A model generated the notes under the pieces. The model made no database searches. It was not told where the DNA came from and saw nothing but the letters and a program-made list of their open reading frames with translations. A DNA stretch of 49,036 bases, taken from an uncultured Clostridia bacterium. Lineage in GTDB: Bacteria > Bacillota > Clostridia > TANB77 > CAG-508. Made by a program: the position numbers and the translations under genes. Below are positions 23,901-29,284 of the stretch, in pieces. Location: assembly GCA_934149165.1 (NCBI GenBank), contig CAKPDY010000010.1, positions 1 through 49,036 of the forward strand, in the 5' to 3' direction. Every line of letters starts with the position of its first letter. Position 1 is the stretch's first letter.

Positions 23901-26893
23901 ATATCTGGTTGTGTTTCTAATGAATTTGAAACACCATATTTTATTACACTTACATTACTTCCGCCTTCATCACTTGCAACAACATTTAAAGCAACTTCTA
24001 CTGTTTGTTCATTTACTGAAATATTATATTCCCCACCATTATTTTTTGTAATTTCTGCTATTGGATTAGTTTTATCTATTTTTATTAATGTTGTAACAGG
24101 TAAAGATATATTTCCAGCATTATCTATACATCTAAAACTTACTTCTGTTTCTGTTTGCTCTGTAAAACTTGGTACATTAAATTCAGTTTTATTTGAATTT
24201 TCATATCTTACCCAATTCTGTGTATTAGCATCATAATATTCATATGCATATATTCCACTATTTTCATCTTTTGCCTTTAATTTTACTAGTACATCTTCTT
24301 TTGTCCAATTTCCATTTGAACTATTATTAACCTCTATAATTTCAGGTACAGTCTTATCTATAAATAAGTAGTATAATTTACTTTTTGTATTTGTTCCATC
24401 TGTAGATTTTACAGTTACAATATATATTCCTGTATTTTCACTTAATACATTTTCTGTTACATTTACTGTATTTTGTTCTAAATCTGTTACAGTATATGTT
24501 GTATTAACATTTCCTTGTACTAAACTAATATATATATTTGAATTTACCCATAAATTTTCTGCACTTGAACTTTCACCTGGTGTTACTATTTCCCCAGACG
24601 CATTTTCTTTTGTAAAAATAATTGTTCCCATTTCTATTTCAATTGTTGAAATTGTTGCAATATCTGATTCAGATTCATTTCCTTGTTTATCTTTTGCTTT
24701 TGTTTTTATATAATATTGTTTTCCATCTTCCAATCCTTCAAAAACATTATTATCTTGCCATCTCCATGTTGTTCCATTTTCTGAAATTCCATATTGTACA
24801 CTTTCAATACCAGCACCATTATCAGTTTGATTACAAGTTACTTCTATAGTACATGTAGTAGAAGTTCCTGTTGGAACATTAGTAGTTGGTGGTGTTGTAT
24901 CTTCCCATTGAGCATATAAATTTATAACACCATCTAATTCAGATGTTAATTTTGAAATTTCTTGTTCATCTGTATATGAAATACCTGTTCCATCTTCTTT
25001 TGTATTCCATTCTTTAAATGTATAACCTGTTTTTGAATAATTATTTTTATTTAATTTTTCTATATCATCATACATATGTGTTGATGAATTAACACTTCCA
25101 TTATCTGCACCATTTGCATTATAATTTATTAAATATTTATTAATTTTCCAATGTGCATAATATGTAGTTTTCTCAGTAATTACCTCAGTTTCATCTATCT
25201 TTATGCCAGCCATAGGTAATGTATACCAACCTAAAAATTCATATCCTTCTCTTTGTAAAATAGGTAATTCTCCTATTTGGCTATTTTGTTCAATGTTTTT
25301 TATTGTATTTTGTATTTTTTCTTTCTTTAAATCTAATGAATGAATATAAATTTCATCACCATCTGCAAATGTTGAATTATCTGCAACACATATAACAAAT
25401 TTTCCATTTTCATTTGCTGTAAATTCCATTGTAACATTTGTATATTCTTCCCCAATTGTTACTGTTTTTGTTTGACTTCCCTCTACACCAATTTGCAAAC
25501 TTTTTTCTGATGAAGATTTTATATACATACTCCATGTATAAGTTTGTCCACTTATCAACTCATTTTTAGGTGTAAAATATATTTTTCCATCTGAATTTTC
25601 ATTCATTGTAAATTTTATTATATTTCCTTTTGTTACATTTTCATTTTGAATTTTTTCTATATTTTTTATTGCACTACCACTAAATTTAGAAATATTTGTA
25701 CTATCTTCATATAATGTATCTTCAACATAATTTTTATCAAATGTAACTTTTATTTTTTCTAATTCCCAAACTGCATATAAATTTAAATTTGCATTTATAT
25801 TATATATATCACCTTTATTGTATTGTACTTGTGTTCCATCTTGTGTTGTACTCCATCCTAAAAATATGTTTCCTTGTTTTGTTGGTTCATCATTTAATAA
25901 AGTAATAGGTTCATCAATTACTTTAAATTGATTTTTAAAATTTCCTTCTCCACCATTTAAATTATATGTAATTACATATCCTTGTTTTAATATAGCACTT
26001 TCAATGTTATTATTTTTAGTTCTTACAACACCATATCCATCTGGAACAATTACATTATCTGTATTTATACTTTCTGTTTCTCCTGAAATAATACCATCAT
26101 AAAAATTTAAAGTTGCATTTTCTATTACATTTTTATCTACAAAAACACCATAAGTTTTTCCATTTATTACTGGATTTGTAGTACTTACATTTCCATCATT
26201 TTCACCTATTGTTACTGTAGATGAATTGTCATTTAAATATACTCCTATTCCAAATTCTGAACCAAGTTCTCCATTTCCAACAGAATCTATTATTTGCAAT
26301 TTTCCATTGTTTACTGTTATTCCATTGTTATCTATTGGTTTTATAGATTTGCCACATAAATCTATAATAATATTTTTATTATCACCTATAACTGTTGATT
26401 CTGTTACATCTGCAATCATTTCAATTTTTGTTTGAGTATCACCTGCATTTTCACTACATGCACTAATCGCATATGAAAGCTTGCCATATAAAGTTTCACC
26501 TATTTTTGCAACATATAAGTTATCAACCTCTTTTATAGTTTCTGGACCTATAAAATCTTCACCAACTAACCTAGTATGAACTTCACCATTTTCAGTTACT
26601 TCAAATTCATCAGTATAATCTTTCCATTCTCCATCTTCACCAATCTTATATTGTGGTGTTAGTCCTGGCTTATTTGTAGTTATTTTTATTTTTACTGAAC
26701 CTTCTGTATAATCTGTTGTTGACAAATTAATCTCACTTTGTGCAATTCTTAATTCATTAAACATAATTTCAGTATCTTTTTCATTATCAATTTTAAATTT
26801 TGAAACTCCAAAATTAATAATTAAAATTAATAAAATCACAACTAATGCAAATATTGAATATTTAATTATATTATTCTTTTTGGTTGCATTCAT
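5966..26893 (-). CDS. Giant 6,975-residue beta-helix / InlB-repeat surface protein
   Basis: A single uninterrupted frame of 20.9 kb. The N-terminus has a basic start and one membrane segment (residues 12-30), either a signal peptide or an anchor; there is no LPXTG-type signal, GW or SLH domain at the C-terminus. About 13 beta-helix modules begin with a 'YYxTLxxAI' line, followed by 'LDLNGKTI', 'TITNNGTLTI', 'FYDGIIKG' and 'ATLGI' lines, near residues 128, 1628, 2720, 2951, 3631, 4034, 4564, 4879, 5223, 5566, 5846, 6196 and 6663. Eleven InlB B-type repeats ('GYEFKGW...YAVW') lie between about 300 and 2720, mixed with FN3/Ig-like modules ('TDDGSGIDKVQYSI', 'DNAGN'). From about 4560 on it is beta-helix only. 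Related InlB-repeat proteins are adhesins; that role, or a scaffold role, is inferred. Start: ATG 26893 with GGGAGGAAAG upstream. Confidence 0.85.
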   Translation of the reverse strand: MNATKKNNIIKYSIFALVVILLILIINFGVSKFKIDNEKDTEIMFNELRIAQSEINLSTTDYTEGSVKIKITTNKPGLTPQYKIGEDGEWKDYTDEFEVTENGEVHTRLVGEDFIGPETIKEVDNLYVAKIGETLYGKLSYAISACSENAGDTQTKIEMIADVTESTVIGDNKNIIIDLCGKSIKPIDNNGITVNNGKLQIIDSVGNGELGSEFGIGVYLNDNSSTVTIGENDGNVSTTNPVINGKTYGVFVDKNVIENATLNFYDGIISGETESINTDNVIVPDGYGVVRTKNNNIESAILKQGYVITYNLNGGEGNFKNQFKVIDEPITLLNDEPTKQGNIFLGWSTTQDGTQVQYNKGDIYNINANLNLYAVWELEKIKVTFDKNYVEDTLYEDSTNISKFSGSAIKNIEKIQNENVTKGNIIKFTMNENSDGKIYFTPKNELISGQTYTWSMYIKSSSEKSLQIGVEGSQTKTVTIGEEYTNVTMEFTANENGKFVICVADNSTFADGDEIYIHSLDLKKEKIQNTIKNIEQNSQIGELPILQREGYEFLGWYTLPMAGIKIDETEVITEKTTYYAHWKINKYLINYNANGADNGSVNSSTHMYDDIEKLNKNNYSKTGYTFKEWNTKEDGTGISYTDEQEISKLTSELDGVINLYAQWEDTTPPTTNVPTGTSTTCTIEVTCNQTDNGAGIESVQYGISENGTTWRWQDNNVFEGLEDGKQYYIKTKAKDKQGNESESDIATISTIEIEMGTIIFTKENASGEIVTPGESSSAENLWVNSNIYISLVQGNVNTTYTVTDLEQNTVNVTENVLSENTGIYIVTVKSTDGTNTKSKLYYLFIDKTVPEIIEVNNSSNGNWTKEDVLVKLKAKDENSGIYAYEYYDANTQNWVRYENSNKTEFNVPSFTEQTETEVSFRCIDNAGNISLPVTTLIKIDKTNPIAEITKNNGGEYNISVNEQTVEVALNVVASDEGGSNVSVIKYGVSNSLETQPDIWKECVNGEDFNVELNGGDNYVYIKVIDVAGNETIVTSNKFDVGYTVEYNLLEGTSQIESQVKKHNINLTLSDSIPEKLGYEFKGWTTIKGSKNVQYESGAIYEENKSIILYAVWSPIEYTITYNLNGGTIDSESITKYTIETESFTLNIPEKTGYTFKGWTGSNGDNLQITVEIQKGSSGNKEYTANYNANNYTIKYDGNGSTFGEMEDLSCTYDIAQKLSANIFEKTGYTFMKWNTKPDGTGTNYENEEEVLNLVTKANGEIILYACWEDLTLPTVTKPTGVATTNTITVNCNQTDDGLGISGVEYGIYKDGEWKWQESNIFEGLAPNTEYEIKTRVKENTKEDTWIESESALIKTEDLGNTYLQFTENNESGNAIIASNTQENKVWTNNDIYVKINKKDPEGVTSTYKVNDGESKDSNSLIETQTGEYVIVLETTDGINTTKTIYYINVDKINPTATIENNGGEYIILANNSAVDVSTNILAQDNESGVNTVKYAWSVSNEQQPDELGWTVLQNNTQIVKSLEGGTYYLWVKVTDNAGNELISVSEPYYINYEIKYNKNGAVEDFSTSDKKVFNEDIIIKDNVLTKPGYVHMGWNTSAEGTGVHYDFGSTYKENSAIELFAQWETAVASCTIDGNVTYYMNVQDAINSSENNTATITILKTSVVENIVVNENQNITLDLNGKTLSSNTGNGIENSGTLIITDSIGTGVLSNSANSVILNKLNSSLTINNITINSTGNNGIVNDESATNAKIVINSGNINVTASDESNQTTISAIKAGAGNVTINGGTINVDSNNTGKTVYSINSDSANVDITSENAVIHGTINALNGSNVTIENGIIDNGNENMETIINTSSNVTIKNGTMKNTQNDKPVILNTSNSILQLGVSQDGIPNINKPLIEGKYTGISNTAVVNFYDGIVKGEQNSITGGKVNSETGYIVIYGEETISENTIKTATLGISTPIIKAKHTDSTGSDYTSGEWTNDNIYIEIETINPGDGITNYYKIGENGEWQQIETENNKSILVITDNMNDTIYFKAKNANFESEIESINIKKETTLPVIQIENNGGEYVINVGKTTKEIIGKITVTDEGGSGLNKVEYGFSTSNEVQPTSWEECSNEQTITKQVEGGNYYLFVSATDIAGNKKVEISNMYKIGYEIKYNNNGGEGNIENQVKWANDELIITTEEPTKLGYEFKGWSKNSNSQNVDYAKSSKYTENESIELYAVWGACSYNINYNLNGGINNELNKQKYEYGEGATLYNPTKNGYEFDGWYTNEEFTDLISNISSTQIGDITVYAKWNIIEYSINYILDGGSVNGTNPTKYTVETDDITLINPSKTGYTFKGWLEYGKTNVVQNVVITKGSTGNKKYTAQWKDETPPTTTPPTGTPTSSKITVISNQTDDGSGIDKVQYSIKKDGEWSDWQDTNVFEGLDKNTEYEIKTKATDKEGNTSESEITTVTTTDFDIGTITIKEDSENGKIINASTDSENVTWINTNLYIKLEQGSTENTTYKVNGTTYTQNTIIETENGEYIIELITTDGTNEITKTYYINVDKTAPNAELNPNGGKFVIGVESTDITLNSEITATDEGGSGIKTIEYAWSTSNETQPTQWVQTINNSQISNFTEGGKYYVWTKVIDNAGNENVQVSNEFNVIYEIKYNTNNAIETSIQNQEKVKDVDINLLSTKLTKENYVHNGWNTKNDGTGTHYDLGETYTENKSIVLYAQWTKAVAKITYNGVTTYYETLQNAINDAGTTLKTIELISSVTETVNIDSNKNVIIDLAGKQVNSISTTITNNGTLQITDTVGNGCIQSTLGSSIENNGSLEIKNGTIKGKINAIKNTTSGNVTVENGTVIGDANGINSNGSVIVKGGVIESTTGEAIKAQAGSVTLGENDEIVKIDSPKIKGKTNGIDVNSEVEFNFYDGVITAEDSTIVGNINNMPTGYNVQQTEENGIKTAILVIANYQNTTTGSYFEKLNVAIENSKNANIQNPNTIKVLNSTQETTTSNILETQKFILNLNGKTVTLNGAIISNNGTLEIENSQQTGELTSINLNTIKNTGTLTILSGTVNNTGNGVTIANTGITTVSGGVVNSSGTSNTIENDGTLTISGSTVSCSGSGHTIINLNNKSDLVINNGAKVTNTSTSGYAISSQVTDSTIKIDGTETLISSYYRGIYLSNNVELRMTSGKVDVLPQNNISANPIGIRVTGTAVANIEGGTISCDEKNLSTENRENIISKGITVDGGTLNIGEPGNLVNVTNPCIFGDDYGIALNDTNQTTKSIKFYDGVIKGKTAIDEASLGVTITETGYSICYSKETINSNVCEVATLGISAPIITAKEVNVFGKDYISGKWINKDVYIKLNTDSPGEGVTYYYKIGENGEWNELNTTDNEAEITITDDMDSKIYFKSKNSNFESSESNIWIRKDTKKPQIQIVPNGNSVEKNENITIKITENGGSNLSNSNSYEYYLSTSETVLAGGSWKTYTPNSSFNIGSGLNGTRYLWVKQVKDNAGNSSNYDKSIDNNYYVTSNLFTFDNLAPTVDITAQSYAVNNEITIKAQDEISGIIYWGVTTTNSEPEKVSSTNTYSTSTCGYWYPVGKSNDCTLTFIPKNAGTYYIWVEDFVGNGVSKYARKFTVGDANYKIERTNIYYTTLSQAVRDSQDNDTITVIKDNNDSGEVTINKNLTINLNGKTITKSNLINIDSDKELNINSSGKITSSASNTLKNNGTIILNNSNAILENTYSSIGGSVVYNNGTVKIITGNIISTNGSGIYNNSANIIVGEKGGVPSIEQPEITGLTYGIINNGNVELYDGVIKGKNAELSGKVNKTEDNYICRYYTEDDYKVVKLGISKPIITAKFENGTTYNSGDWTNENVYVTLTIDNPGNGVTYYWKEGETGEWKTSHLTSSNNIGKITFTSNRNETIYFKAQSGIFESEESSIIIRKETEGPTATLNPSAPVAGNNVEITLTDKSSGVSYWAITDENVAPTNTSSTITTSSNTLNCWYPVENAESVVVTFKPSDTKTYYIWAKDGVGNGATEAVKTFIPLEPNWYNETKQIYYTNLTNAANDADSGNILNLLKNPTEVENETAVISKNVKINLQGYTLTRTAPIVVNKGITLSFEQGTGKITASGGNTITNNGTLKINTNIEVENTSNSTSYYTINNIGTLQITNGTVIATNKVAVNNTGTLTLGTSGGVPSSDSPVVQGLTYGIKNSGTFNFYDGIVKGVTDAISGTVTKTEEKYCIVYGTENIGSNVYKTATLGISAPIISAKLLDGTTYNSGDWSNQNIVVTLSCESPGEGITQYYWKVEEGGTWQTKEINMATSTITFTVNRDNTIYFKAKNNNFESGTSSIIIRKEDVVPTITVSPELTDKVCKNKDVTITVADKGGSGLSSSNNYRYYLSTSNTKLSGGSWMPYTSGTSFNIGDTITGERYLWIDEISDTAGNVISGTVVDDKNYTVKGPFIFDNKGPTIALNNNDFVQGNKYLATLTDTVSGIEYWGITTKNTEPETESSTVVTDTSDTNIWYKVSDSSVTEPVSVKFSANESGEFYIWAKDSAGNVSYKQINILKANYSEYNTSGTFVKNYALLNSATQYSGNGNTIKPLANITETTGVEIPATKNIILDLDGKTITLNNVTITNNGTATISGGTLTSSGSSDTIENDGNLTVSGATINSTGSGHTIINLNNKANLVIKDGAKITNTSTSGYALSSQVAGSTIKIEGTNTLISSYYRGIYLSSTAELTMESGQVAVIPQKDVVANPIAIRINETAVANIKGGSVGCSEAVLSTASRETIVSKAIVVDGGILNIGVSGGSVSETNPSIFGDDYGVSINDTNQTTKAIRFYDGVIKGNNAIDTIGLGITTTQTGYNICYSKETINGNVCEVATLGIPVAKIGLRYFKTVQNAFDFVEDNTQTKVDIVKTHTTNSIGTVSSGKIIILDLNGNTITATNGITNNGTLVFRDTTGGGAVTSSNSAVTNNGVFKVQSGKIITTGEDHTIINNSELTVSGGTVISGTSGQSLGTSVHTIYSKTQGATTIVSSGTIQNYRPNGYTINIQGADSTLTISSATITSVYRGIYISSNVVLTMNSGTITVNGSNKRSADQHPMGIRINSASAKAYIKGGTIECTDSLNGENAKGICLDEGTLELGTDGGTPSVTSPTIMGTDFGVGTYTDTAGTDGGKTQTIKFYDGKLVGKVAINAVGLEKVTTQTGYNICYSKETINGNVCEVATLGIPVAKIGLRYFKTVQNAFDFVEDNTQTKVDIVKTHTTNSIGTVSSGKIIILDLNGNTITATNGITNNGTLVFRDTTGGGAVTSSNSAVTNNGVFKVQSGKIITTGEDHTIINNSELTVSGGTVISGTSGQSLGTSVHTIYSKTQGATTIVSSGTIQNYRPNGYTINIQGADSTLTISSATITSVYRGIYISSNVVLTMNSGTITVNGSNKRSADQHPMGIRINSASAKAYIKGGTIECTDSLNGENAKGICLDEGTLELGTDGGTPSVTSPTIMGTDFGVGTYTDTAGTDGGKTQTIKFYDGKLVGKVAINAVGLEKVTTQTGYNICYSKETINGTSYEVATLGKPVCKIGNRYYTNLQDAIDYAGTNTSTITMLKNVNLQTTVATISSNQNIKLDLSGYTLNSSSGSTIVNKGSLQITSSGSTGGKINNTSTSNIAIIENSGTLNLSNQTMVTENGRGILTTSGTVKIAGTSITSKYATVHITGASTVNISNGATITSNDTIGVVDESTTGTTTVNINTATINAGTHGIKANIAKVNITAVEINAGAYGILVGDNATLTLGNSSNTPNETRIKINGTTRGVSSTGTFNYYDGKICGTDAINGTVTSVPTNYGVQTVKGETATLVIKNYYNNTTGSYFAELSVALDNVNTTGDTIEASAKTISETKTATLETGNTVTLKLNSSTIISFSGTSGGIVNNGKLTISGNSGTITASGKNTITNNSDGVLNVNKAVLKNTETLTSNTTAKGKVIYNAGTCTCSNSTTITSNYRGVENSATGTLTINSCTITSKEYAVLNRTTSSNTAGVTITGSSKVTINDTASTESNSNSAVYNYSTGKVLVSGSTTINSTNCGIVNNSTGTVEVDGATIVATSYGIYSNGTVKVISGSVKSESNHGIGGNNQIVTIGSSSATLSNTNPIIMGELKGIYMSGGTLQFYNGIIKGKKVAYDKNAQTVVPRTGYMVVWDSESTYTSIAYLEQAIAAIGTTQYSTIAEAVEAAKSGDEIDLLRNATSGNTLLDVPSTKNVIFDLNGYTLKSTGTSPVVNNNGTLTIKNSKSSTQTAVLNSTSTSGYTIKNNGTLTLQTGINVESSYKGIYNDTSGCLTINGTTINATNMGIESVSTKINTSSASSGNAVYIYGNTKITSENSNCIYNNSSGKVIISNGTYNQTSGGSSVIANNSTGVLSIGGGTINNNSSTKYAVANISTGNVYYSGGTINCSSSGEGIYNKTTGKIYASGGTITCTGSGNGIYNNSGGTISQSGTTINTASGSGIYSTSGTVNVSDGQITSSSGNGIYNNTSTITMSGGKVYGKNGIWNAGNGTINISGEVSSTYVKATSSDGIAIRVYTGSLNLTGGNIMSNYRGITVSGGTVTFGSSSSNFSSTNPSVVAEDYGYYDAGTSTFKFYAGEIYGRTDATNKYPTTIRSGMSMTVNESDGYKRAYLDSGVAKVGTRLYGSLQTALSSASSGSTIELIDNVSEGGVTVPSGKTFTLNTSSYTITLGSETLENNGTLTLSGSGTITGTSSVITNNGTLTVSSSSIKIKGTGNGSAIVNKKKLTVSGGTITSTGKAIYDNKTANTETYIKGGTISNTSTSSMKNISVNIQGSGSKLVISGGTISGNYRCIHIGSGATLTMTGGGVNVTATNLGTSDPTIIAIRIVGGTANITRASITASKGSTTYAPRGMAVESSGTLTFGANGDSTTPVIVSDAYGINISSSTVNMYGGTVKGKTRALSAKPNTGSYTYTTGTSGEYKTATVK
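10228..12328. repeat. Perfect-looking 1,032-bp in-frame tandem duplication
   Basis: Bases 10228-11296 match 11260-12328 at an offset of 1,032 bp, with no difference that I could see by eye; the matching breaks at 10227/11259 and 11297/12329. The unit is exactly 344 codons, one complete beta-helix module of the giant protein, so the frame is kept. Even third codon positions agree, showing a recent event; other modules of the gene are clearly diverged. Long identical repeats may also hide a wrong copy number in the assembly. Confidence 0.9.
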
Positions 26894-26964
26894 ATGACTT
26901 TCCTCCCATAAATATATCTTATATATATTTTATAATATAAAATATTTTATTTTCAATATACAAA

Positions 26965-27004
26965 AAATGTAAAAAACCCTATATTACTAGGGCTTTTTAC
27001 ATTT
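26965..27004. terminator. Long bidirectional terminator between fibre operon and giant gene
   Basis: Bases 26965-26981 and 26988-27004 pair over 17 bp (one G-U), with A- and T-tracts on both sides of the CCCTA/TAGGG core. Read on the minus strand, it ends the TasA/SipW-like operon before the giant gene. The giant gene would then need its own promoter within the next 70 very AT-rich bases, where TTGAAA and TATAAA about 16 bases apart are a weak candidate. Confidence 0.8.
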
Positions 27005-27094
27005 TGAGTTATATTATATTTATAATACATTTATGAGTCAATTTTGTTACATTATGTCGATTTTTGTTAGGGAAATACATAAAAGAGAAAATAT

Positions 27095-27583
27095 CTACTC
27101 TTCAGATTGTGAAACTTCTAACTTAAAGTCAATATTTTTATTAAATGACCTTGTACCATCATTTGTAAAAACTACTCTATGAGTATATGTTTTTTGTTCA
27201 CCAGTTTCAACAATTCCTGTTATATTATCATTTTTTATATTATCACCATTTTCAACTTTCCAATAATAATCTGGTAATTCTTCTCCATCTGCTGATACAA
27301 CCTTAATTTCATATTTTGCCTTTGTTCCATTTATAGAACCATCACTTTTATAATTCTTTATAACAATATCACAATATGGATGTATTAAATTACTACTTTG
27401 TTCTGCATCTGGTGTATTTACTTCCATTTCACATACAATTTCAGCTATATTTTCTTGTGTTTTTCCTTTAGCTGATGATTTAATTTTTGAATACGCATAT
27501 CTTGCAAAAAGTATAGTTAAAATTGCAATAATTAATAATATAATATTTATAATATTTAAAGTATTGCTTTTTTTATCTTTCAC
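27095..27583 (-). CDS. Small TasA-like (SipW-dependent type) secreted protein
   Basis: This 162-residue protein has an N-terminal membrane segment (about residues 9-26) followed by 'ARYAYSKIKSSAKGKTQE'. This resembles the cleavage region of SipW-dependent TasA/CalY-type precursors, which read 'ATYAWAKYTSSEQG' in the neighbour at 29285. The rest is predicted beta-sandwich ('CDIVIKNY', 'YEIKVVSADG', 'YTHRVVFTNDG') with no known enzyme motif. The start is GTG 27583 with AAGGAGG upstream. It is the last gene of the operon and ends before a strong terminator. A minor fibre subunit or assembly partner is inferred; it could also be an unrelated envelope protein. Confidence 0.65.
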   Translation of the reverse strand: MKDKKSNTLNIINIILLIIAILTILFARYAYSKIKSSAKGKTQENIAEIVCEMEVNTPDAEQSSNLIHPYCDIVIKNYKSDGSINGTKAKYEIKVVSADGEELPDYYWKVENGDNIKNDNITGIVETGEQKTYTHRVVFTNDGTRSFNKNIDFKLEVSQSEE

Positions 27584-27631
27584 AATATCACTTCCTCCTT
27601 AACTATATAAAATATTATATAATTATAATTT

Positions 27632-28252
27632 TTATTTTAAAATCAATTTAATTACTGCATATACTAAAATTAATACTACAATTGCTCCAACAATTATAAT
27701 TAAATGTCTTTGTATATACTGAATTATATTCCCAACACCTGGAATTTTAAATAAATATTTACCTCTTACACTTTCACTTGGCACAGTATATGGGTCATTT
27801 GCATTATTATTATCACCTTTAGTTTGGTATATTTTTTTATTACCATTATCTTCTATAATATCCACTATTCTATGAACTGTTATAGAACCTGCATGTTCAA
27901 ATGCAATTATATCTCCCTTTGATAAATCTTTTGACTCATTTGTTATTGCTAAATCAGAAACATGAATTGTTGGTTCCATACTTCCAGACATTATTTGATA
28001 AAATCTTACTCCAAAAACATCAAACTTTTTAAAAATTATTATTCTTCCAAGAATTACCAATGTAAATACTATTATTATAATACCTAATGTTTTACCTATT
28101 ATACCAAATATTTTTCCTATTTTTGATTTTTGTTTTTTACTTACCTTACAATTTTCCGTTTTATTTTCTTCATTTGAATTTACTTTTTCATTTATAGATT
28201 CACCTGAATTCACATTTTTTATATTTTCACTTTCATTTTTATTATTTTCCAT
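27632..28252 (-). CDS. SipW/ER-type signal peptidase I
   Basis: This 206-residue membrane protease would cut signal peptides from the TasA-like proteins beside it. It has an acidic, Asn-rich N-terminal tail of about 60 residues and a first membrane segment (about 77-97). The catalytic Ser lies in 'MSGSMEPT'. 'TVHRIVDI' follows, where His takes the place of the Lys of ordinary bacterial signal peptidases, as in B. subtilis SipW and the ER signal peptidase. Then come 'TKGDNNNANDPY', 'VRGKYLFKIPGVG' and a C-terminal membrane segment. Its place between two TasA-like genes supports a dedicated role. The gene at 30013 is a paralogue that lacks the catalytic residues. Confidence 0.88.
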   Translation of the reverse strand: MENNKNESENIKNVNSGESINEKVNSNEENKTENCKVSKKQKSKIGKIFGIIGKTLGIIIIVFTLVILGRIIIFKKFDVFGVRFYQIMSGSMEPTIHVSDLAITNESKDLSKGDIIAFEHAGSITVHRIVDIIEDNGNKKIYQTKGDNNNANDPYTVPSESVRGKYLFKIPGVGNIIQYIQRHLIIIVGAIVVLILVYAVIKLILK

Positions 28253-28314
28253 AATTAATAATATTCCTTTCTTTTGTTTTCATTTATTTATATTATTTGC
28301 ATAAATATAAGCTT

Positions 28315-29121
28315 TTATTTTTCCACCCCAGTAACTTTTATATTAAGCTTGTATCCATCAGAACCATTTATTCCTATTTGTGTATCATTTGAACTATCTA
28401 TCCATTTCCACTCAAGTGTATACAAATCACTTGCACTTGTATTTATTAATAAGTCCTTAACATTTAAATCACTAGTACTTATCCATTCATTTTCATTTCC
28501 AACAATATAATTTCCATTCAATTTTAACTTATATTTTAAATTAATATTTAAAGGATTTTCCTCTGTAAAACTAATACCATAAATAAAATCTTTTCCAGTA
28601 TAATTTTCAACTGTAAAATTATATTTGCCACTTACTCCTGGGGCTATTATAGACTTATCATTAAAATATTTGTTATTAAAAACAGACAATTGTTTTAATT
28701 CATTCCATTGTGATGAATTTTCTAAAACCTTAAATCTATCATTTGTTTCCACAACTTCTCCACCTGTATTATCTCCAAAATCCCCTCCTGGTTTATTTCC
28801 AGAATCTCCACCTGTATTACTACCTGGCTTATTTTCTGAAGTTTGATTATTATTTGTTACATTTTCAATATTGTTAATTAAATTAGAATTAATTCTATTA
28901 TTATTTTTTGGTATATTGTTATTTGTATTATTATTATTTATATTATTATCTATATTATTGTTTCCGTCAATAACATTATTTTCAACAGTTTTACCCGTAT
29001 CCCCTTGTTTTATAACTCCCCTATCTTGTATAACATGAATAAAGAACAATGCAATATATGCTAACACAAATAAACCTGTTATAATATTTATTATATATTT
29101 CTTTTTCTTTTGTTTATCCAT
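28315..29121 (-). CDS. TasA-like secreted protein with Asn/Gly linker; possible minor subunit or anchor
   Basis: This 268-residue protein has an N-terminal membrane segment (about 9-27). A low-complexity Asn-rich stretch follows (about 47-95), then a Gly/Asp/Pro-rich stretch (about 95-122) that should act as a flexible spacer. The C-terminal domain (about 126-268) has 'IIAPGVSGKYNFTVENYTGK', a 'YTLEWKWIDSSNDTQIG' signature and a final 'YKLNIKVTGVEK' strand. The 'PGxxGxYxFxVxN' and 'WxWxxxxDTxIG' patterns match the TasA/camelysin-type beta-sandwich seen in its neighbours. The spacer suggests a subunit held at the membrane that starts or tethers a fibre, as TapA does in Bacillus (inference). 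A ribosome site GGAAGGA lies upstream. Confidence 0.65.
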   Translation of the reverse strand: MDKQKKKKYIINIITGLFVLAYIALFFIHVIQDRGVIKQGDTGKTVENNVIDGNNNIDNNINNNNTNNNIPKNNNRINSNLINNIENVTNNNQTSENKPGSNTGGDSGNKPGGDFGDNTGGEVVETNDRFKVLENSSQWNELKQLSVFNNKYFNDKSIIAPGVSGKYNFTVENYTGKDFIYGISFTEENPLNINLKYKLKLNGNYIVGNENEWISTSDLNVKDLLINTSASDLYTLEWKWIDSSNDTQIGINGSDGYKLNIKVTGVEK

Positions 29122-29196
29122 ACAAAATCATCATTCCTTCCTACATTAATTTTTTTCTTAAATGGAAGCAATACATTATCCACATATTTTAAAATT

Positions 29197-29252
29197 AGCC
29201 TTCATGAAAGAATATAAATTTTTATATTCTTTCATGAGGGCTAACCCTCATG
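29197..29252 (-). promoter_or_regulatory. Mutually exclusive hairpins between the major subunit and downstream genes
   Basis: A long hairpin pairs 29197-29218 with 29221-29242 (22-base arms, one G-U). A second hairpin pairs CATGAGGG (29233-29240) with CCCTCATG (29245-29252). They share 29233-29242, so only one can form in a transcript. The place, behind the TasA-like major subunit gene, suggests mRNA processing, 3'-end protection or partial termination that keeps the major subunit more abundant than the genes after it. A clear T-tract follows only on the plus strand, so full termination on the minus strand is not evident. Confidence 0.6.
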
Positions 29253-29284
29253 TTTTTGTTACTAAAACACTTTTAGCTTTACAA

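Noticed and set aside
6762..26435. Many small plus-strand ORFs opposite the giant gene
   Set aside because: They are antisense shadows made by the Thr/Asn/Gly-rich repeat coding. Several are identical copies at 1,032-bp offset, and none has a matching ribosome site or family pattern.
27053..27059. TGTCGAT, a one-mismatch Spo0A box upstream of the giant gene
   Set aside because: It is isolated, imperfect and on the far side of a strong terminator from the giant gene.
29176..29184. DnaA box TTATCCACA as sign of an origin
   Set aside because: It is isolated. The only other match I noticed (near 40312) is inside the M14 coding region; there is no cluster and no dnaA/dnaN genes.
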